The position numbers and the translations under genes are program-made. A DNA stretch of 64,000 nucleotides from Tetrastigma voinierianum (lineage: Eukaryota > Streptophyta > Magnoliopsida > Vitales > Vitaceae). Every line of letters begins with the position of its first letter. The stretch's first letter is position 1. Below are positions 45,120-57,072 of this stretch, one piece after another. Location: the NCBI GenBank assembly GCA_016808115.1, contig JAEQBH010003970.1:124001-188000 (forward strand), given 5' to 3'. Under the pieces are notes generated by a model, which was not told the origin of the DNA, did no database searches, and was given only the letters and a program-made list of their open reading frames with translations.

Positions 45120-45748
45120 ACCATGTCAATTGGAATTCATATATGTTTCCAAAGCTCTTTTTAAAGGCATGGAATTCTTTTTTTCTAATTCTAAAATATT
45201 CTATTTTTTTTTATTAAAATCAAATACTAATCTGAAATTAAACATAACAAAAACTTCTAAAATATTCAAAGAATTTGTTCAATGTGTTAGAAATTTAAAA
45301 GATAAATATAATTTTAAAACTTATAAGAAATACACTTGGAATTAAAATATAGTAGAAATCAAATTACAGATAAAAAATATTATCTTCTTAATTGGATATT
45401 AGCCATTGTAAAAGTTTTGCCTCCCTAAATAAATAGTTAAACACTTAACTAAAATTTAATATGTCCTAAGAATTTGAATTTATATTTTGGGATTTTAAAA
45501 TAATTGAATTGCCAATGGGACTTAACTCAAGTGTTTAAAAGCACATGACATAAACAAATGCTGTGATGTATTTCAAAGTAAATAATTATCAAGAAAAGAA
45601 CCGAATTCACTATTATTATTGAAATTCAAAGTATTCTATTATTACCCTATTTCCTTATTTATGTCAAAATCTTTATCATAACTTTTTAAATTTCAAAAGC
45701 TGTCAAAAAAAACTTCTTAAATTTCAAAGGAGATAACTATTCTATATC
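45120..45748 (+). repeat. Copy 3 of the F-box gene upstream region, left half
   Basis: Matches 42540-43105: TCTAATTCTAAAATATTCTA at 45184 (and 42579), ACCGAATTCACTATTATTATTG at 45599 (and 42980, in part), AGGAGATAACTATTCTATATC at 45728 (and 43078). Cut at TCTATATC by the hAT insertion and resumed at 47413. Confidence 0.8.
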
Positions 45749-47412
45749 TAGATCGTAACGAGCCAAGCTTACTCGGCTCGCTCGCTCGCTCGGTGCTCGG
45801 CTCGAGCTCAGCCCGTGAGCTAAACGAGCCGAGCTTGAGCCTTAATTTAGGCTCGATAAATTTCGTGGTTCACGCTCTACGCTCTAATAAAAGCTCGGGC
45901 TCGTGTCACGGACCCATCCGGCTGACCGAATCAGCTTCGCCACGGTTCCCGGCCAACGATCCGGGTCTTCAATCGGCAGCGATCCCGACTCAGCGCCAGA
46001 GTGAAATGTCCGCGCTACGTGTCCCTGACATCGATGCACTGATCCCTCAAGCTCTAAACTACCAATATGGATGGCAACGCGTGAACTCATGAAGCCGCGT
46101 ATGAGGCGCCGACACGAAGACGGCCGGAGCTCGAGCGAATCCCACGCTGTCGGCTGGGGGGACTATACCTAGATCTCCGCATCCGCCGCATTTTAAATGC
46201 GGTACCCACGAGCACAAGGTGTCAGCGACGATATGTTCCAGCAGTGGATAGCGTACATGTGCCTAGGCAGTGGACGCCTGGGAAGGACATGGATGTTGGT
46301 ATGACCTAATCGGGCAATGATCGGGCGATCCTAGCGCATAAGATCTCGACATAAATATGAGGGTATCGGGCCCCGTGGAAACCATAGAGGCCGGTGGCCA
46401 TGAGCTTAGACAAGGTTTGCCGATCTCTGAAAGTAGCATTGAGGGCAAATGCACTCCACCTAATCGATACGATCAATTCAAATTTCGACATGAACAAGGA
46501 TCCAATCTCACCCGGGGTATCGGGGCCCTTTTGACACCAGATCGGACTTAACCCAACAGATCTAGGCGTGCAAGGTAAAGGCATCAAGGGTGATCGGGGT
46601 GGGCTTCAGAGGAAACAAGGAGCCGACATCCGACTACAGAACAGATGGGGCCAGACCGGAGTGCCACCGCAATATTGGTATGGTACCCTATACTGACCGG
46701 CTCGACATGGGCGGGCGTATTCGATCTCCAGAGTGGTGGTGAAGCCTCAAATTAATCATGCGCATCTTGGTAGTCGAGGGTGGTGGCTAACTTAACCATG
46801 TGCAACAAGATAATTTCAAAATAGTTTCAAGTTACTAATGAGTTTGCTTCGCGGACTTACTGATATATTATTTCTTTATTTAGATAATCGATTAAAACCA
46901 ATCATGTTTCTTATTCAATGATTTGTATCTTATTTCTTCACTATGCAATTTCTACTTGTTTTAATTCTCCTATTTCATAATTTTTCGCTTGCAAGTTGTT
47001 TCAAAGAAAGGGAATTGCAGAATCCAAAAAGGGAAACAAATGTCAATAAGTGGTTTAACAACTTTAAGATCAATTTCTAAATCAACTAAGATAAAACAAA
47101 TCCCATAGAAAATATTTCCTTAATTGATGTATTTGTTATCGATTGATTACAAAGTTAAAAGTATATGGACTGAGTTTCGAGGATTGATTACAATACAAAC
47201 TTGTATAGGTTCTGATCGGGCTTGAGCTCGAGGTTAAGCCTGAGCCTGCTCATATGGAAACGAGCCAATGAGCTCAGCTGCTTCTTTAAATCGCCAAGCT
47301 TGAGCCCGATTTTAAGCTCGCTCAAAGCTCTACGCTCGAGCCCACTCATAAATTCAACAAGCCTAGCTCGAAACGCTCAAAGCTCGTCTCGCCGGCCTGC
47401 TACTGCCCTCTA
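45749..47412. mobile_element. hAT element with 8-bp TSD in an orphan F-box promoter
   Basis: TAGATCGTAACGAGCC at the left and ...GCCCTCTA at the right, flanked by TCTATATC at 45741-45748 and 47413-47420. The empty site exists in copy 2 at about 43091 (TTCTATATCC). Both subterminal regions are packed with GAGCCGAGC/GCTCGGCTCG words (45770-45905 and 47215-47395), typical of hAT elements. No transposase is recognised. A GC-rich block in the middle (45905-46790) may be a separate insertion. Confidence 0.82.
45905..46790. other. GC-rich block within the hAT element, origin unresolved
   Basis: Abruptly GC-rich DNA beginning TGTCACGGACCC after ...GGGCTCG. It contains GCATTTTAAATGCGG and CCCCCCAGCCGACAGCG on one strand or the other, wording I associate with plant LTR sequences. 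A possible GGCTCG repeat at its left and near 46698 does not give a clean terminus. Open frames occur on both strands without recognised similarity. Confidence 0.4.
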
Positions 47413-47775
47413 TCTATATCCTTACATGAGTCAAATTTTAAATTTTATTTCCTATTTAAATCAAATATCCGATTGTTATTCTATTTTCTTAATTTTTTTT
47501 ATAGCTTCTATTTTCTTAATTATGTCAAAATCTTTAACCTAACTTCCTAAATTTCAAACAAGATTATTATTTTATTGCCTTATTTGAGTCAAATTCTTAA
47601 TTTTATTTCCTATTTAAAGCATGGATTTATTAAATTATTAATATTCATACATCTAGTTAATATTTGTACTATCATCCTTTGTAAGTGAGATATTTTTCTT
47701 GGGCTTTGTAAGCATAGTGAGACTAGTGACAAAAAGAAAAGAACCGAACCAAGATATGACATTTTTGTTCTATTT
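47413..47775 (+). repeat. Orphan copy of F-box promoter and first exon
   Basis: Continues copy 3 after the hAT element: TGGGCTTTGTAAGCATAGTGAGACTAGTGAC-type sequence at about 47700 matches 43376 onward through AAAAAGAAAAGAA. The TATATAA and the GT donor (here AAGATATGAC) are both lost. No coding exon follows. Confidence 0.82.
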
Positions 47776-47960
47776 TGATTTGAACTTATATTTTTGAGAT
47801 TTTAAAATTATCGAATTGCCAATAAAACCTAATTCAAATAGTTAAAAACTCGTAAGGACAAATTTGTAAGAAATAAAATATTATAATGTATCGCGTTAGC
47901 AATACAAAAAAGAACCGACCACTAATATTATTGAAATTAAGTTACGTTATGGATAAATCT
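47776..47960 (+). repeat. Further partial copy of the F-box upstream unit
   Basis: GGACAAATTTGTAAGAA at about 47857 matches 42919, and CACTAATATTATTGAAATT at 47921 matches 42988 with gaps. It follows the orphan first exon directly, so the coding exon of copy 3 was deleted between them. Confidence 0.65.
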
Positions 47961-48049
47961 TAGTTTGGTTTTATTTAAAAAACAATATGAAGAAGATGAA
48001 GTTTGTAACTTATCAAAGTGATCTAGAAATTAGAGATACCCACTGAGAC

Positions 48050-48605
48050 AATTAACTATTGAGAAACCTTGACTAAGGGTCTTCTGCGGGCTCGAGAAAT
48101 GAGGCCTCGATACCTAGTCACAGCCGGGCTTTGGAATTTTTAATGCCTCGGCTCACCATCGGCATTATACTAGATCTGCCTAGTGAGCCCAATAAGGCTG
48201 GATCCAAGCTTAATGCGTGTAGGCCGAAATAAGAACGGGTGGCCTCGCCTCCCTTTCCCTTCCCAACTGTCACATGACCGTTTGAAGTTTGGAACCCCCC
48301 TCCCCTCCCCTCCCCTCCCCTCCCGCTTCTCCCTTCCCAACGGTCATGTGACCGTTGGAGCCCTCGTTGGAACCCTCCCCACCTTTTTTTTTTTTTCTTT
48401 CACTTCTTTTTTTTCTCTCTATAAGTACTACACATTTTGTTTACAATTTTTCATCCGATTAGTCTCTTAATTTCTTATTTTCTCTCACAAATTCTTTCCA
48501 AATTCACTCAATTTTCACAATTTTCTCACATTCTTTAATATTTCATTTTCATCCATTGTTCTTCATATTATATGATATTATTGGTGATGCAAATCAAGAT
48601 TACAA
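48050..48605 (+). mobile_element. hAT-like transposon 5' region
   Basis: CCTCGGCTC and GAGCCCAATAAGGCTGG-type words (48110-48200), then mirrored CATGACCGTT copies (about 48273 and 48343), a CCCCT repeat, TATAAG at about 48421 and a C/T-rich leader. This layout resembles the promoter and 5' leader of BED-type hAT transposase genes. No transposase frame follows because the LTR at 48606 cuts in. Inferred from wording only. Confidence 0.45.
48296..48325. repeat. (CCCCT)n short tandem repeat
   Basis: Five to six CCCCT units between two CATGACCGTT-type segments. Confidence 0.85.
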
Positions 48606-49680
48606 CCCACAGCGAGATCGCCCCAAATCCCGAAGGCCGTTGACAACCTCGTCAAATCGGCAAGATTCGGGTGGATGTCGAGTAACCCGACACTACACCA
48701 TTATCTCGGGACCCAAGATTTAACGAAAATTGAGTAGAATCTCCTTTGTACGGGGAGCTCTATCAAAAATACAACCTGTGCAATTACATGGAAACATGGT
48801 CTAGTATTATACAACGACCTCACCGGGTCCACATACGAGTAAAAATGGCCACGTAGGGCCCATTTATCCATACTTAAACATATAAACACATGACTATAAA
48901 ACCATAGTCCATAAGAGTTTAAATTACATCACTCTTATACGAAACATATTTCAAAATTAAGTCAAAGCCACAATCAAAATATAAATCAAAGCCACAATCC
49001 GGGCTTTTCTTCTCCCAACATCGTCTCTAGTGAGCGCGTCTCCCCCCGCATATCTCCCGCACCGAAAGTAGGTCCCACGACGTGCAAGCAACGCCCGGTA
49101 CAGTAAAACTCACAAGGGCTACTCCCACCTATGCACACATGAAATGGTCATGCAACAAATAAACACTCCTCTCTAGAAGATGCCATCCTAGAATGGAAAC
49201 CTACATGTCATGAATGAGATACGACTCAACATGTCCCATGTACCGAGCCCTTACCGACTCTCTCTTAAACGCGAGTCCCAACTCGACTTCCTCACACATG
49301 CTTATGCCCAGAGTGAGAAACTCACCATTGGTATTTCAACCAATGGTCCTTTATCCAAAATAAAAGCTTTTTGTTTTATAAATAAAAAACATTGGACAAT
49401 CTCTGAAACCGGTTTAAAACAAAAACATTGGACAATCTCCGAAACCGCTTGGCTCTTTAGGACGTTGTCCTTAGACTGAGTCCGCACCATCAACACCATA
49501 CGCAGTGTTGATTTACAACCATGAAGACCGTGGAGCTATATTAGACGTCGTCCAATGTATTGGGTCCACCACCCGTTCACAAAAAATGGTGAAAGACAAC
49601 AACCATGCACACCCACCCGTTTTACGTGATGTCCCCGTGCATATGAAATGCAATGCAAATGTGCCATTGCCTATTCATAT
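48606..49680 (-). mobile_element. Reverse Ty3/gypsy LTR, left portion
   Basis: Starts around ATCGCCCCAAATCCCG, then GTTGACAACC, the same end sequence as the other minus-orientation LTRs here. It continues with the shared block (GTCCCACGACG at about 49072, CATGCTTATGCC at about 49296). Cut at 49680 by another LTR of the same superfamily and not seen to resume. Confidence 0.72.
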
Positions 49681-51305
49681 TGTGACACCCCAAAACCCAG
49701 GGGTCCCGTTGACAACCCTTCAACCCGCGGAATTCCTGTGGATTTCGGGTAACTCAATACCACACTATTGTGCCCTATTTATCGGGATCCATATTTCACA
49801 GGAAAATCGCGTAGTCTCCTTGTTCAAAGGAGCTCTACCCAACATAACTTGTATAATAGTATAACCATAACCCATCCAGGTTTCAATGTATAGTACGACC
49901 ACAGAGGGTCTATCTCATTCATACTCCCAATATCCAACATTTACGGACCTGGCCCATTCACATTTAAATCTAAAATACGAAAATAAAACACTTAATTACA
50001 AATCGTAAGAGTCCCGATCACACTTCTTACCATAATTACATACCCAACTATTTAGACAATAGTTCCAAAAGAATTTAGTTACAATTCTTTTATACAAAAC
50101 ACTTTTACAAAGGTAATATCAGCCACACATCGCCTTCCTTCAAAATCACGGCCCGTTGAAGCACCTGTCTCCCGTGCACTCCCCCCTTCGTACCGAAAAA
50201 GGGGGTCCTGGGCTACCCAGGAACAATGCCCGCAGAGAACAATCTGCCAAGGGCTACTCCTCACCTAAGTGTACATGCAAATACCACACATTCAAGCAAA
50301 ACACACATTCATACTCAAATGTCTACATGCCGGATGAGACAGACTCCACCGTCCCATGTCCCGAGTCCTCACCGACTCCCTCACACATGCATATGCCATG
50401 TGTGAAAAATGTCATTTATGTTCCATCAATGACCATTTTTCCAAAACAAAAACTTTTTGTTTTATAACCAAAACCCATTTTATTTATCAAATCCCGTATT
50501 TTTATACATTTGTGGGCCACGAATTTCCGATTTCTCACCGCAGGACGCCTCATGCCTTTTTGAAATTTTTATGGGCTTTCACCATCGGTGATCATGTCCA
50601 ACCGCAACTAATAGACATTTTGCCCTTTTTGACATTTTACGCATTTTCACCGCCGGTGATCATGTCTAATCGCGAATGCCGAGTCTTTCACCCGGGGTTG
50701 CTATGCCCAACATACATGTTTTTTTTTTTTTTTTTTTAACTGTGAGACTCATTTTGGACGTTGTCCCATGTTACTGAGCCCACCATCGAACACCAAACAC
50801 AATGTCGATCTCTACCATGCACTCACACCCAGGTCAAGTGATGTCCTAGTGCATAATGCAATGCAATCATGTCATTGCTCATTCATACCATGCTACATAT
50901 ATGATGAGTGCTATATGTGCATGCCTACTCATGCATAATTACTCATGCATCATTTGGACATTTATATCAAAAAGCATACAAATTCCAAATATCATACAAT
51001 ACATGCCAACATATCAATACACGCATACATTGACATCACAAGTCACTACTTACTGAGTACGACATCCATCAATCTGAGGCTAACTGTGACAAGACATACC
51101 ACAACTAGCCTGTCAAGCCATGTAATGACCTTATTCATACAAGCACATCACAATAAACCATTAGAACACACAATTTTCAACCAAGCATATCACTCAATTC
51201 CAAAGAATGATATACTACAATCATATACCAATTCATGTGCAAAAATTGGGATTATAATTCATTAAACAACCTAAGTTGTAGCAGCTCGTAAACGTGGCCA
51301 TAACT
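49681..51305 (-). mobile_element. Second reverse Ty3/gypsy LTR, truncated
   Basis: Clean TGTGACACCCC terminus, GGGGTCCCGTTGACAACCC next, then the same order of blocks as 48606-49680 and R's LTR. The U3 end (…TTACA) is missing. Homology stops about where the CACTA-type terminus starts. Confidence 0.75.
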
Positions 51306-51660
51306 CACTACGAAAAAGGAGAATTTAGCAACATAAATTTTATCGCAAAGATTAATATTGTTGCAACATATTTTGCAACAAAATACTTTGTTTTACTAGC
51401 GTCGCCTTATCTCGTCGCGAAAAGTTTTGTGTAATAAACAAAATTTCATCTCAATAGTTTTTAACGACATAATTGTTTTTTTGTCTTAATAATATTTTTC
51501 AACAAAAATTTGCTTATTAAATTGTTCCAAAACTTGTTGCTGGGAAAAAATGATCATTTATGAATTAAATTGTTGCTAAAAAGAGACATATAACAATAAA
51601 ATTATATTTTATTGCCAAATAACTTTGAAACAAAATCGTATTTTGATGCTAAATGTTAAG
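51306..51660 (+). mobile_element. CACTA-like terminus with subterminal repeats
   Basis: CACTACGAAAAAGGAG is a good match to plant En/Spm termini. It is followed by GTTGCAACATATTTTGCAAC and other TTGTTGC/GCAACAAAA words, typical of subterminal transposase-binding repeats. No complementary right end (…CTTTTTCGTAGTG) was found up to 60.8 kb, so the element is truncated or its other end is decayed. Confidence 0.45.
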
Positions 51661-54600
51661 ATTATATTTAAATAAAAATAAATAAATATAATGTCTTTAC
51701 ATGTATGAATTTTTATCATTAAATATCCATGTGTATAATAATTTTATCATAGTTTATTAATGTATTAATTCATAAGTATTTCAATTTAATTTTTAATATT
51801 GAATTTTTAATTAATATTTAATATTGAATAAGAAACCTAGTTAAATAATTAAGTTTTGTGGATACCTTGATTCATTTATAATTAACAATAACATTAAAAT
51901 GAAAAAAACAATTTTATTACATTCAAATATAAAAAACAATAGTAAACATTGCTGAAATATTGATCTAAACAAATTGAAATTAATTAAAGTATCATACATG
52001 CCAAAAGGGATAATATCCCTAAAAATCCAAAACCAAGTGCTTATCAAGAAAATTCCAACTCCATCCATAAATGTGACTATGAATTAGGATTGTTGGATTA
52101 GCTTTCTTATTGATCTAACTTTATTCTCCACTTCTATATCTTAATGACATAGTACATATAGATTTCAATGATAAGGGGCATATAGATCTCAATGATGAGG
52201 GGTGGTCGAAGGCCACGACCTAGCCCTTAGATACATTCAAATCTCAACTTGAACACGTGTCGACCTCTATCCAAGATTGACCATCTTTTAGCATTGATAG
52301 TCTTTACACTCCAACATTCTTTCCTACAAATACAAAGAAAAGTTAAAAGAACATAAAACATAACCAAATTTAAAATAAATAAATAAAAGTTTTAAAAAAT
52401 TTAGTACATTAGAATAGAACTTTTCTAGCATGTTCAACTATGGTTACTTACCTATAATTTCATTTGATCCAACTATAATATATTACAATGGGACATTATA
52501 TATTACAAATTACTTATGTTTTCACAACATGTTTTTCTTGACTATGACAAATTACTCAACAATGTTGAGAAGTCCAATACATTAACTTCCAAACTTTTAT
52601 AAATCTTGGTACTTGTCCACATCATGCCTAAATAATAGCATGAATAAAAAATGCAAATAAAATGTTAAGAAATAATGAACAATCTTTAATAAATTTGCAT
52701 CCATGAGGATTAAAATCATAAGTAACCTAATAAAAATTCTTTTTAAGTAAATCATTTGTTGGGATAAAAACATATATATATATATATAAATGCTAAATTT
52801 AGTACTAAACAAACTAAATAGAAGAATATTTAATATTGTAATTCATACCAAGTCTTTAGTATAAAATTGTAATGGTAGGCACTAGAGCATGTCTATAGCA
52901 CTAATTCTAATTATAAAATATATAATTATAATTGAACTCCTAATATTTATAATCTAGTAAAATGTATAAGATATATATTTCAAAGATAAGGCTGGGCAAT
53001 GAGAGAATATATGACTATGAGAATATCAACATGCTATCACCATGTTGTTTAAAATATGTTTCTTAAGTTTAATTATATTCCTCTAGTACTATGGACCATC
53101 AGAACTGATTCATTTAGTTTAAATACAAAAGATGAAAATGTAATTTATGAATCAAATTATAAAATACATGGCTAAAAGATATGTTCAAATTTTTATTATT
53201 CATATTGGAAAAATATGTTGTTTAACAACATTTAATAACATGGAAAACAAATTGACGAGTTAACAAGGAGTGGACATTGAGTTAAAAGATCTAGTAATTC
53301 ACTTAATTTTATCTGAAATTGATGTTAAAGATAAAGAAGGTTTTGAATCAAGAAAGGACAATTTATAAGAAGATATTTAAAATTAATAATCATAATTAAA
53401 GAAACTTATCTAATATTAGAAACATTTCTAACAGAAGAAAATGGTTAAAGATTCTTCATATTGTACTCTCCCATACTAAATTCATTTTCCATATAAACTA
53501 TGTTGTAGAACAAATGATAATACAATCTTTATACTAAAATTAATTTTATTCTAAATGAGGAAGAAAAATTCCTAGAAATTGCTCAATAATATAAGAACAT
53601 GTATAGAAACATAAAATATAAATAAATATTATATCAACTTCTGAAACTAAATTCAAACTTATGGTTGATTTTCTATGCATATATTAAAAATAGGTCTTTA
53701 CATTTTTCTTATCTTATGTCTTATGGAGGACGTAATTACTTTGCAATTGATTAGAACTTAACAATACATATAGTTCTTGATATGAGAAATATTAATTGCA
53801 AAAATATCATTTTTTTTATGCTTTCTATTCATTATAGAAAACCTATGTATTATAAAATTTGGTTTGAATAAAGCTGCTTCTTTCAATTTCATTTTTTATC
53901 AATTTCAAAATTTTTCATTTAATATTAAAACGTGGTGGGCAAGTATTTTATTAATTTTAATTTTCTTTTCAAATCTTTAAAATTTAAAAGGGATAATTTA
54001 TTATTCTTATTTAGTTATATATCTAAATATATCATTGTTCATATTTTTATAATACCTTGTTGATGAATTCTAATATTTTCACAAGTGTAGCTTGAAAATA
54101 AAAAATTAATTACACAATTAATGGAATAGTTTAAATCCTAACCAAGTTTTAAGTAAGGCCGGTTTAGTTACCATGTCCTAAATGATTAGGTTTGTTTGAA
54201 GTCCATAATAAATTGTCAACCAATAAAATAGGGACTCATCATATTAAAGGATCAAAATTAAAGGCATGCTTGTAATATAGCCTATTCAAAATTTGTCTCT
54301 ACTTTTCTTCTCACTCCCCCATTTTGGGTTGACTATCTAATTTGAAGGTGATTAATTCTTTATTCATTATATCTTTTTCTTCTTTTCAAATGTTTAAATT
54401 CAAATCAGGCAAAAAGATTAACTATAAATGTACTAGCCAAAAAAATTTTTGTCAATTTTTTAAGTCTAATTTCAACCATCAAACATAACAAAAATAAATA
54501 ATATGTACAAAATGATAGAAAATAATTTAAAAAATCCTCGTACTAGTTACTGATGGAAGTGTCTAAACTAGTTAAAGATTAAAATAAACAAAATACAACC

Positions 54601-55436
54601 TTTTAATAGATTCGTGGAATGGAAAAATAAAGAAAATGTAATATATATATATATATATATTATTTCTTTCATATATCAACAAAAAGAAAAATAAACCTAC
54701 AATCCCCTAAAAAATTCTAAACATTCTTTATTCAATTAGATTTATTGGAAACAAAAGAAGAATGAGATAAGAAATTTGATAGCCAAACAGAGAGAGATAG
54801 AGAAAAGGTACCTTATCTAGTATAACTCTGCAAATTACAACGTGTACCAACATCTCATAGAAGAACAAAAAGTGATAAGGAAATGCTAACAAGGAAATCT
54901 AAGAGTTTTGGTGTATATAAGCAAAACTAGTATATGAAATCCAAGGGTTTTGTGTGTCATTTGAGAGAGAGTTTTGAGGGAATATGTTTGAGAAAGTTTT
55001 GCAAAACCGATGACATGTGATATGATGGGAACCATTATTCCAAGTCAATAAATAATATTTTAATTTTGAAATGACCCAAAACTGACAAGTGATAATTAGT
55101 TTCATGATGACTTTGATCTTTTTAAATTTTATTTTTTATCTTTTATAATTTGTGTAATAGAGTGTTTTCCTATAAGTTTGTATAGCTCATTATCATGAAA
55201 TCAAGTCACTTAGGGCATGTCTCATTTTTGTATTACTTTCAAAAATAAATAAACTCTATTAAAAAGAGTATTAAATATATTTGTGTGAATAATTAAAAGC
55301 TTTTTTTTTTAATGATGGTTTGAAGGGTTTAGTTGTTAAAACCACCTTTCACGTTTCCAAACATCTTTGACTAAAATATAACAAATAGAAATTAAATTGA
55401 TAAAACCCTAATTAATTTTAAATTTTGATTAACTAA
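51661..55436. other. AT-rich intergenic DNA, no gene supported
   Basis: No frame with recognisable similarity. It holds short AT microsatellites (about 52770 and 54640) and somewhat GC-richer islands at 52190-52330 and 54150-54330. A 68-codon minus frame (55105-54899) lies in CT/GA-biased DNA and is not supported. Confidence 0.6.
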
Positions 55437-55437
55437 A

Positions 55438-55497
<60 letters not shown>
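55437..55497. repeat. (TA)n microsatellite
   Basis: About 58 bases of uninterrupted TA dinucleotides, the longest in the window. Confidence 0.95.
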
Positions 55498-55499
<2 letters not shown>

Positions 55500-55765
55500 C
55501 TTTTTATTATTTTCACTTAATATATTAAGTAGTTTTAATTAATATTAACATTTCTTGCACTAATGGATCTACATAGGACTAAGGGGCCAAATGCATTCCC
55601 TAAAATTTAGGGAAATTTTTTATTTTGGCCTCCTCAAATTTTTGGGAAAAAAAAATGTTTGCATAAACATTTGAACCGATCTGCTTAAATCCAAAGTAAA
55701 AATTAATTGTCATTTAACCATATAAGTGATTTTTGCTTTACTTTTGGCCCTCTAATATTAATTTA

Positions 55766-56084
55766 GGCTATGTTTGGTTTTTTAAAAAAATTGAGAGAAA
55801 ATGAAAGGAAAAAAATAGAGGAAGAGTAAAAAAAAAAGAAAAAAAGAAGGAAAATGAAAATGAAATTAAATCTAATGTATTATTTTTATTTAATGCTTCA
55901 AACTGATGTTATTTATTTTCATTTGTCATTACAAAGATTAAATAATTTTAAAATACTTAAGTTTTTAAATAATTTTATATATAATTGATTTTCTTTGACG
56001 TTTTCATTAGGTATCCAAACATGAGAAAATTAATTTTTTTAGCACTTTTTCTTCCTTTAATACTTTCAATGAACCAAGACAATC
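55766..56084. mobile_element. Tourist-like MITE 1
   Basis: GGCTATGTTTGGTT at the left and ...AATGAACCAAGACAATC at the right (complement GATTGTCTTGGTTCATT), with TTA at 55763-55765 and 56085-56087. TTA duplications and G-C-T-NTGTTTGG termini are typical of PIF/Harbinger MITEs. No coding capacity. Confidence 0.6.
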
Positions 56085-56087
56085 TTA

Positions 56088-56577
56088 GGCTCTATTTGGA
56101 ATCCCAAAAGTATTAAAGAAATAAAAATATATAAAGGAAAATGATTTTCTCGATTTTACTGTGGAAAAAAACAAAAGAAAATCAAATAAATAAAAATTTC
56201 TTCAGAGTTCACATATTTTCTTAAGCTTCATACTACACGGTAGAAAGTGAAATAAACTAAATGTAGTCTCCATTAACTTATAAAAATGGGTAATAAATTG
56301 CAGAGTACATGCAGAGTAATGCGCTACACCCGCCTCCGATACCACAAGAAAATGCACTAACTCCTTCTAACAACTCAAACTTATAAGATTTGTGTTTAAT
56401 ATAAATATCATGTTTCTAATCATAATAGAGATAAACAAATAAAATGAGTTTAAATGAGCATATAGAATTAATTATTAGGTTTAAACTTTTTTTTTTTTAT
56501 TTCCCTTCAAATTTATTTCCTTCCATTTTTTCTATCTAATTTCTTTCCCTACTACTTTAAGGTTCCCAATGAAGTCT
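56088..56577. mobile_element. Tourist-like MITE 2
   Basis: GGCTCTATTTGGAATCCC directly after the TTA shared with MITE 1. The right end is ...GGTTCCCAATGAAGTCT, complement beginning AGACTTCATTGGGAACC, then TTA at 56578-56580. It contains a GC-richer patch near 56300-56350 that may be foreign. Confidence 0.5.
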
Positions 56578-56584
56578 TTAATTA

Positions 56585-56900
56585 GCTTCCTTTGGAACCC
56601 AAAATGTTCTAAGAAAAGAAAAACATAGTGGAAAATAGGGATGAAAAGTGCAAGAAAATGAAATTTTGAGATAAATAAAAAATACTTTTAAACTTAATAA
56701 ATTAATTTTATATTTTAATTAAACTCATTTGTTTCTCTTATTATCTTATATATGACTAAAAACTTAAAATATCTTAAATTTTGAGGAAGCTTAATTATAT
56801 TTGATTTTTTTATATATTTTTTCTCATGGTGAAATCAAATATGATTATTTTCATTAGTATTTTTTATTTCTCTAATACTTTCCATGTTCCAAATAGAGCA
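56585..56900. mobile_element. Tourist-like MITE 3
   Basis: GCTTCCTTTGGAACCC at the left (TTA at 56582-56584) and ...GTTCCAAATAGAGCA at the right, with TTA at 56901-56903. Its right arm pairs better with the left arm of MITE 2 (CTCTATTTGGAA plus AAAGTATTA.AGAAATAAAAA) than with its own left arm, so 56088-56900 may also be read as one larger element. Confidence 0.55.
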
Positions 56901-57072
56901 TTATTGTTTTGCTCTACTCATCTTATTTTTGGTTTACCAAATATCTTCAAGGGTATCTTATGAATTGATTTCATGTTATGGGTTTTGATGAGATATTCTA
57001 TTTTATTTTTCATCGTTTTAATTTTTTAGAAAAAAAATTTATCTTTTCCTCCATAGACTTTTGAAAATATTA

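Noticed and set aside
45905..46790. Bacterial contamination as a source of the GC-rich block
   Set aside because: It lies inside a hAT element with an exact target duplication, has no long coding frame and includes LTR-like wording, so plant origin is more likely.
54899..55105. 68-codon minus frame
   Set aside because: No similarity, poor composition, and no promoter or splice context could be argued.
55437..55497. Tandem repeats considered as a CRISPR-like or centromeric array
   Set aside because: The repeat is a plain TA dinucleotide run with no spacers. No satellite monomer or CRISPR-type repeat-spacer pattern is present anywhere in the window.
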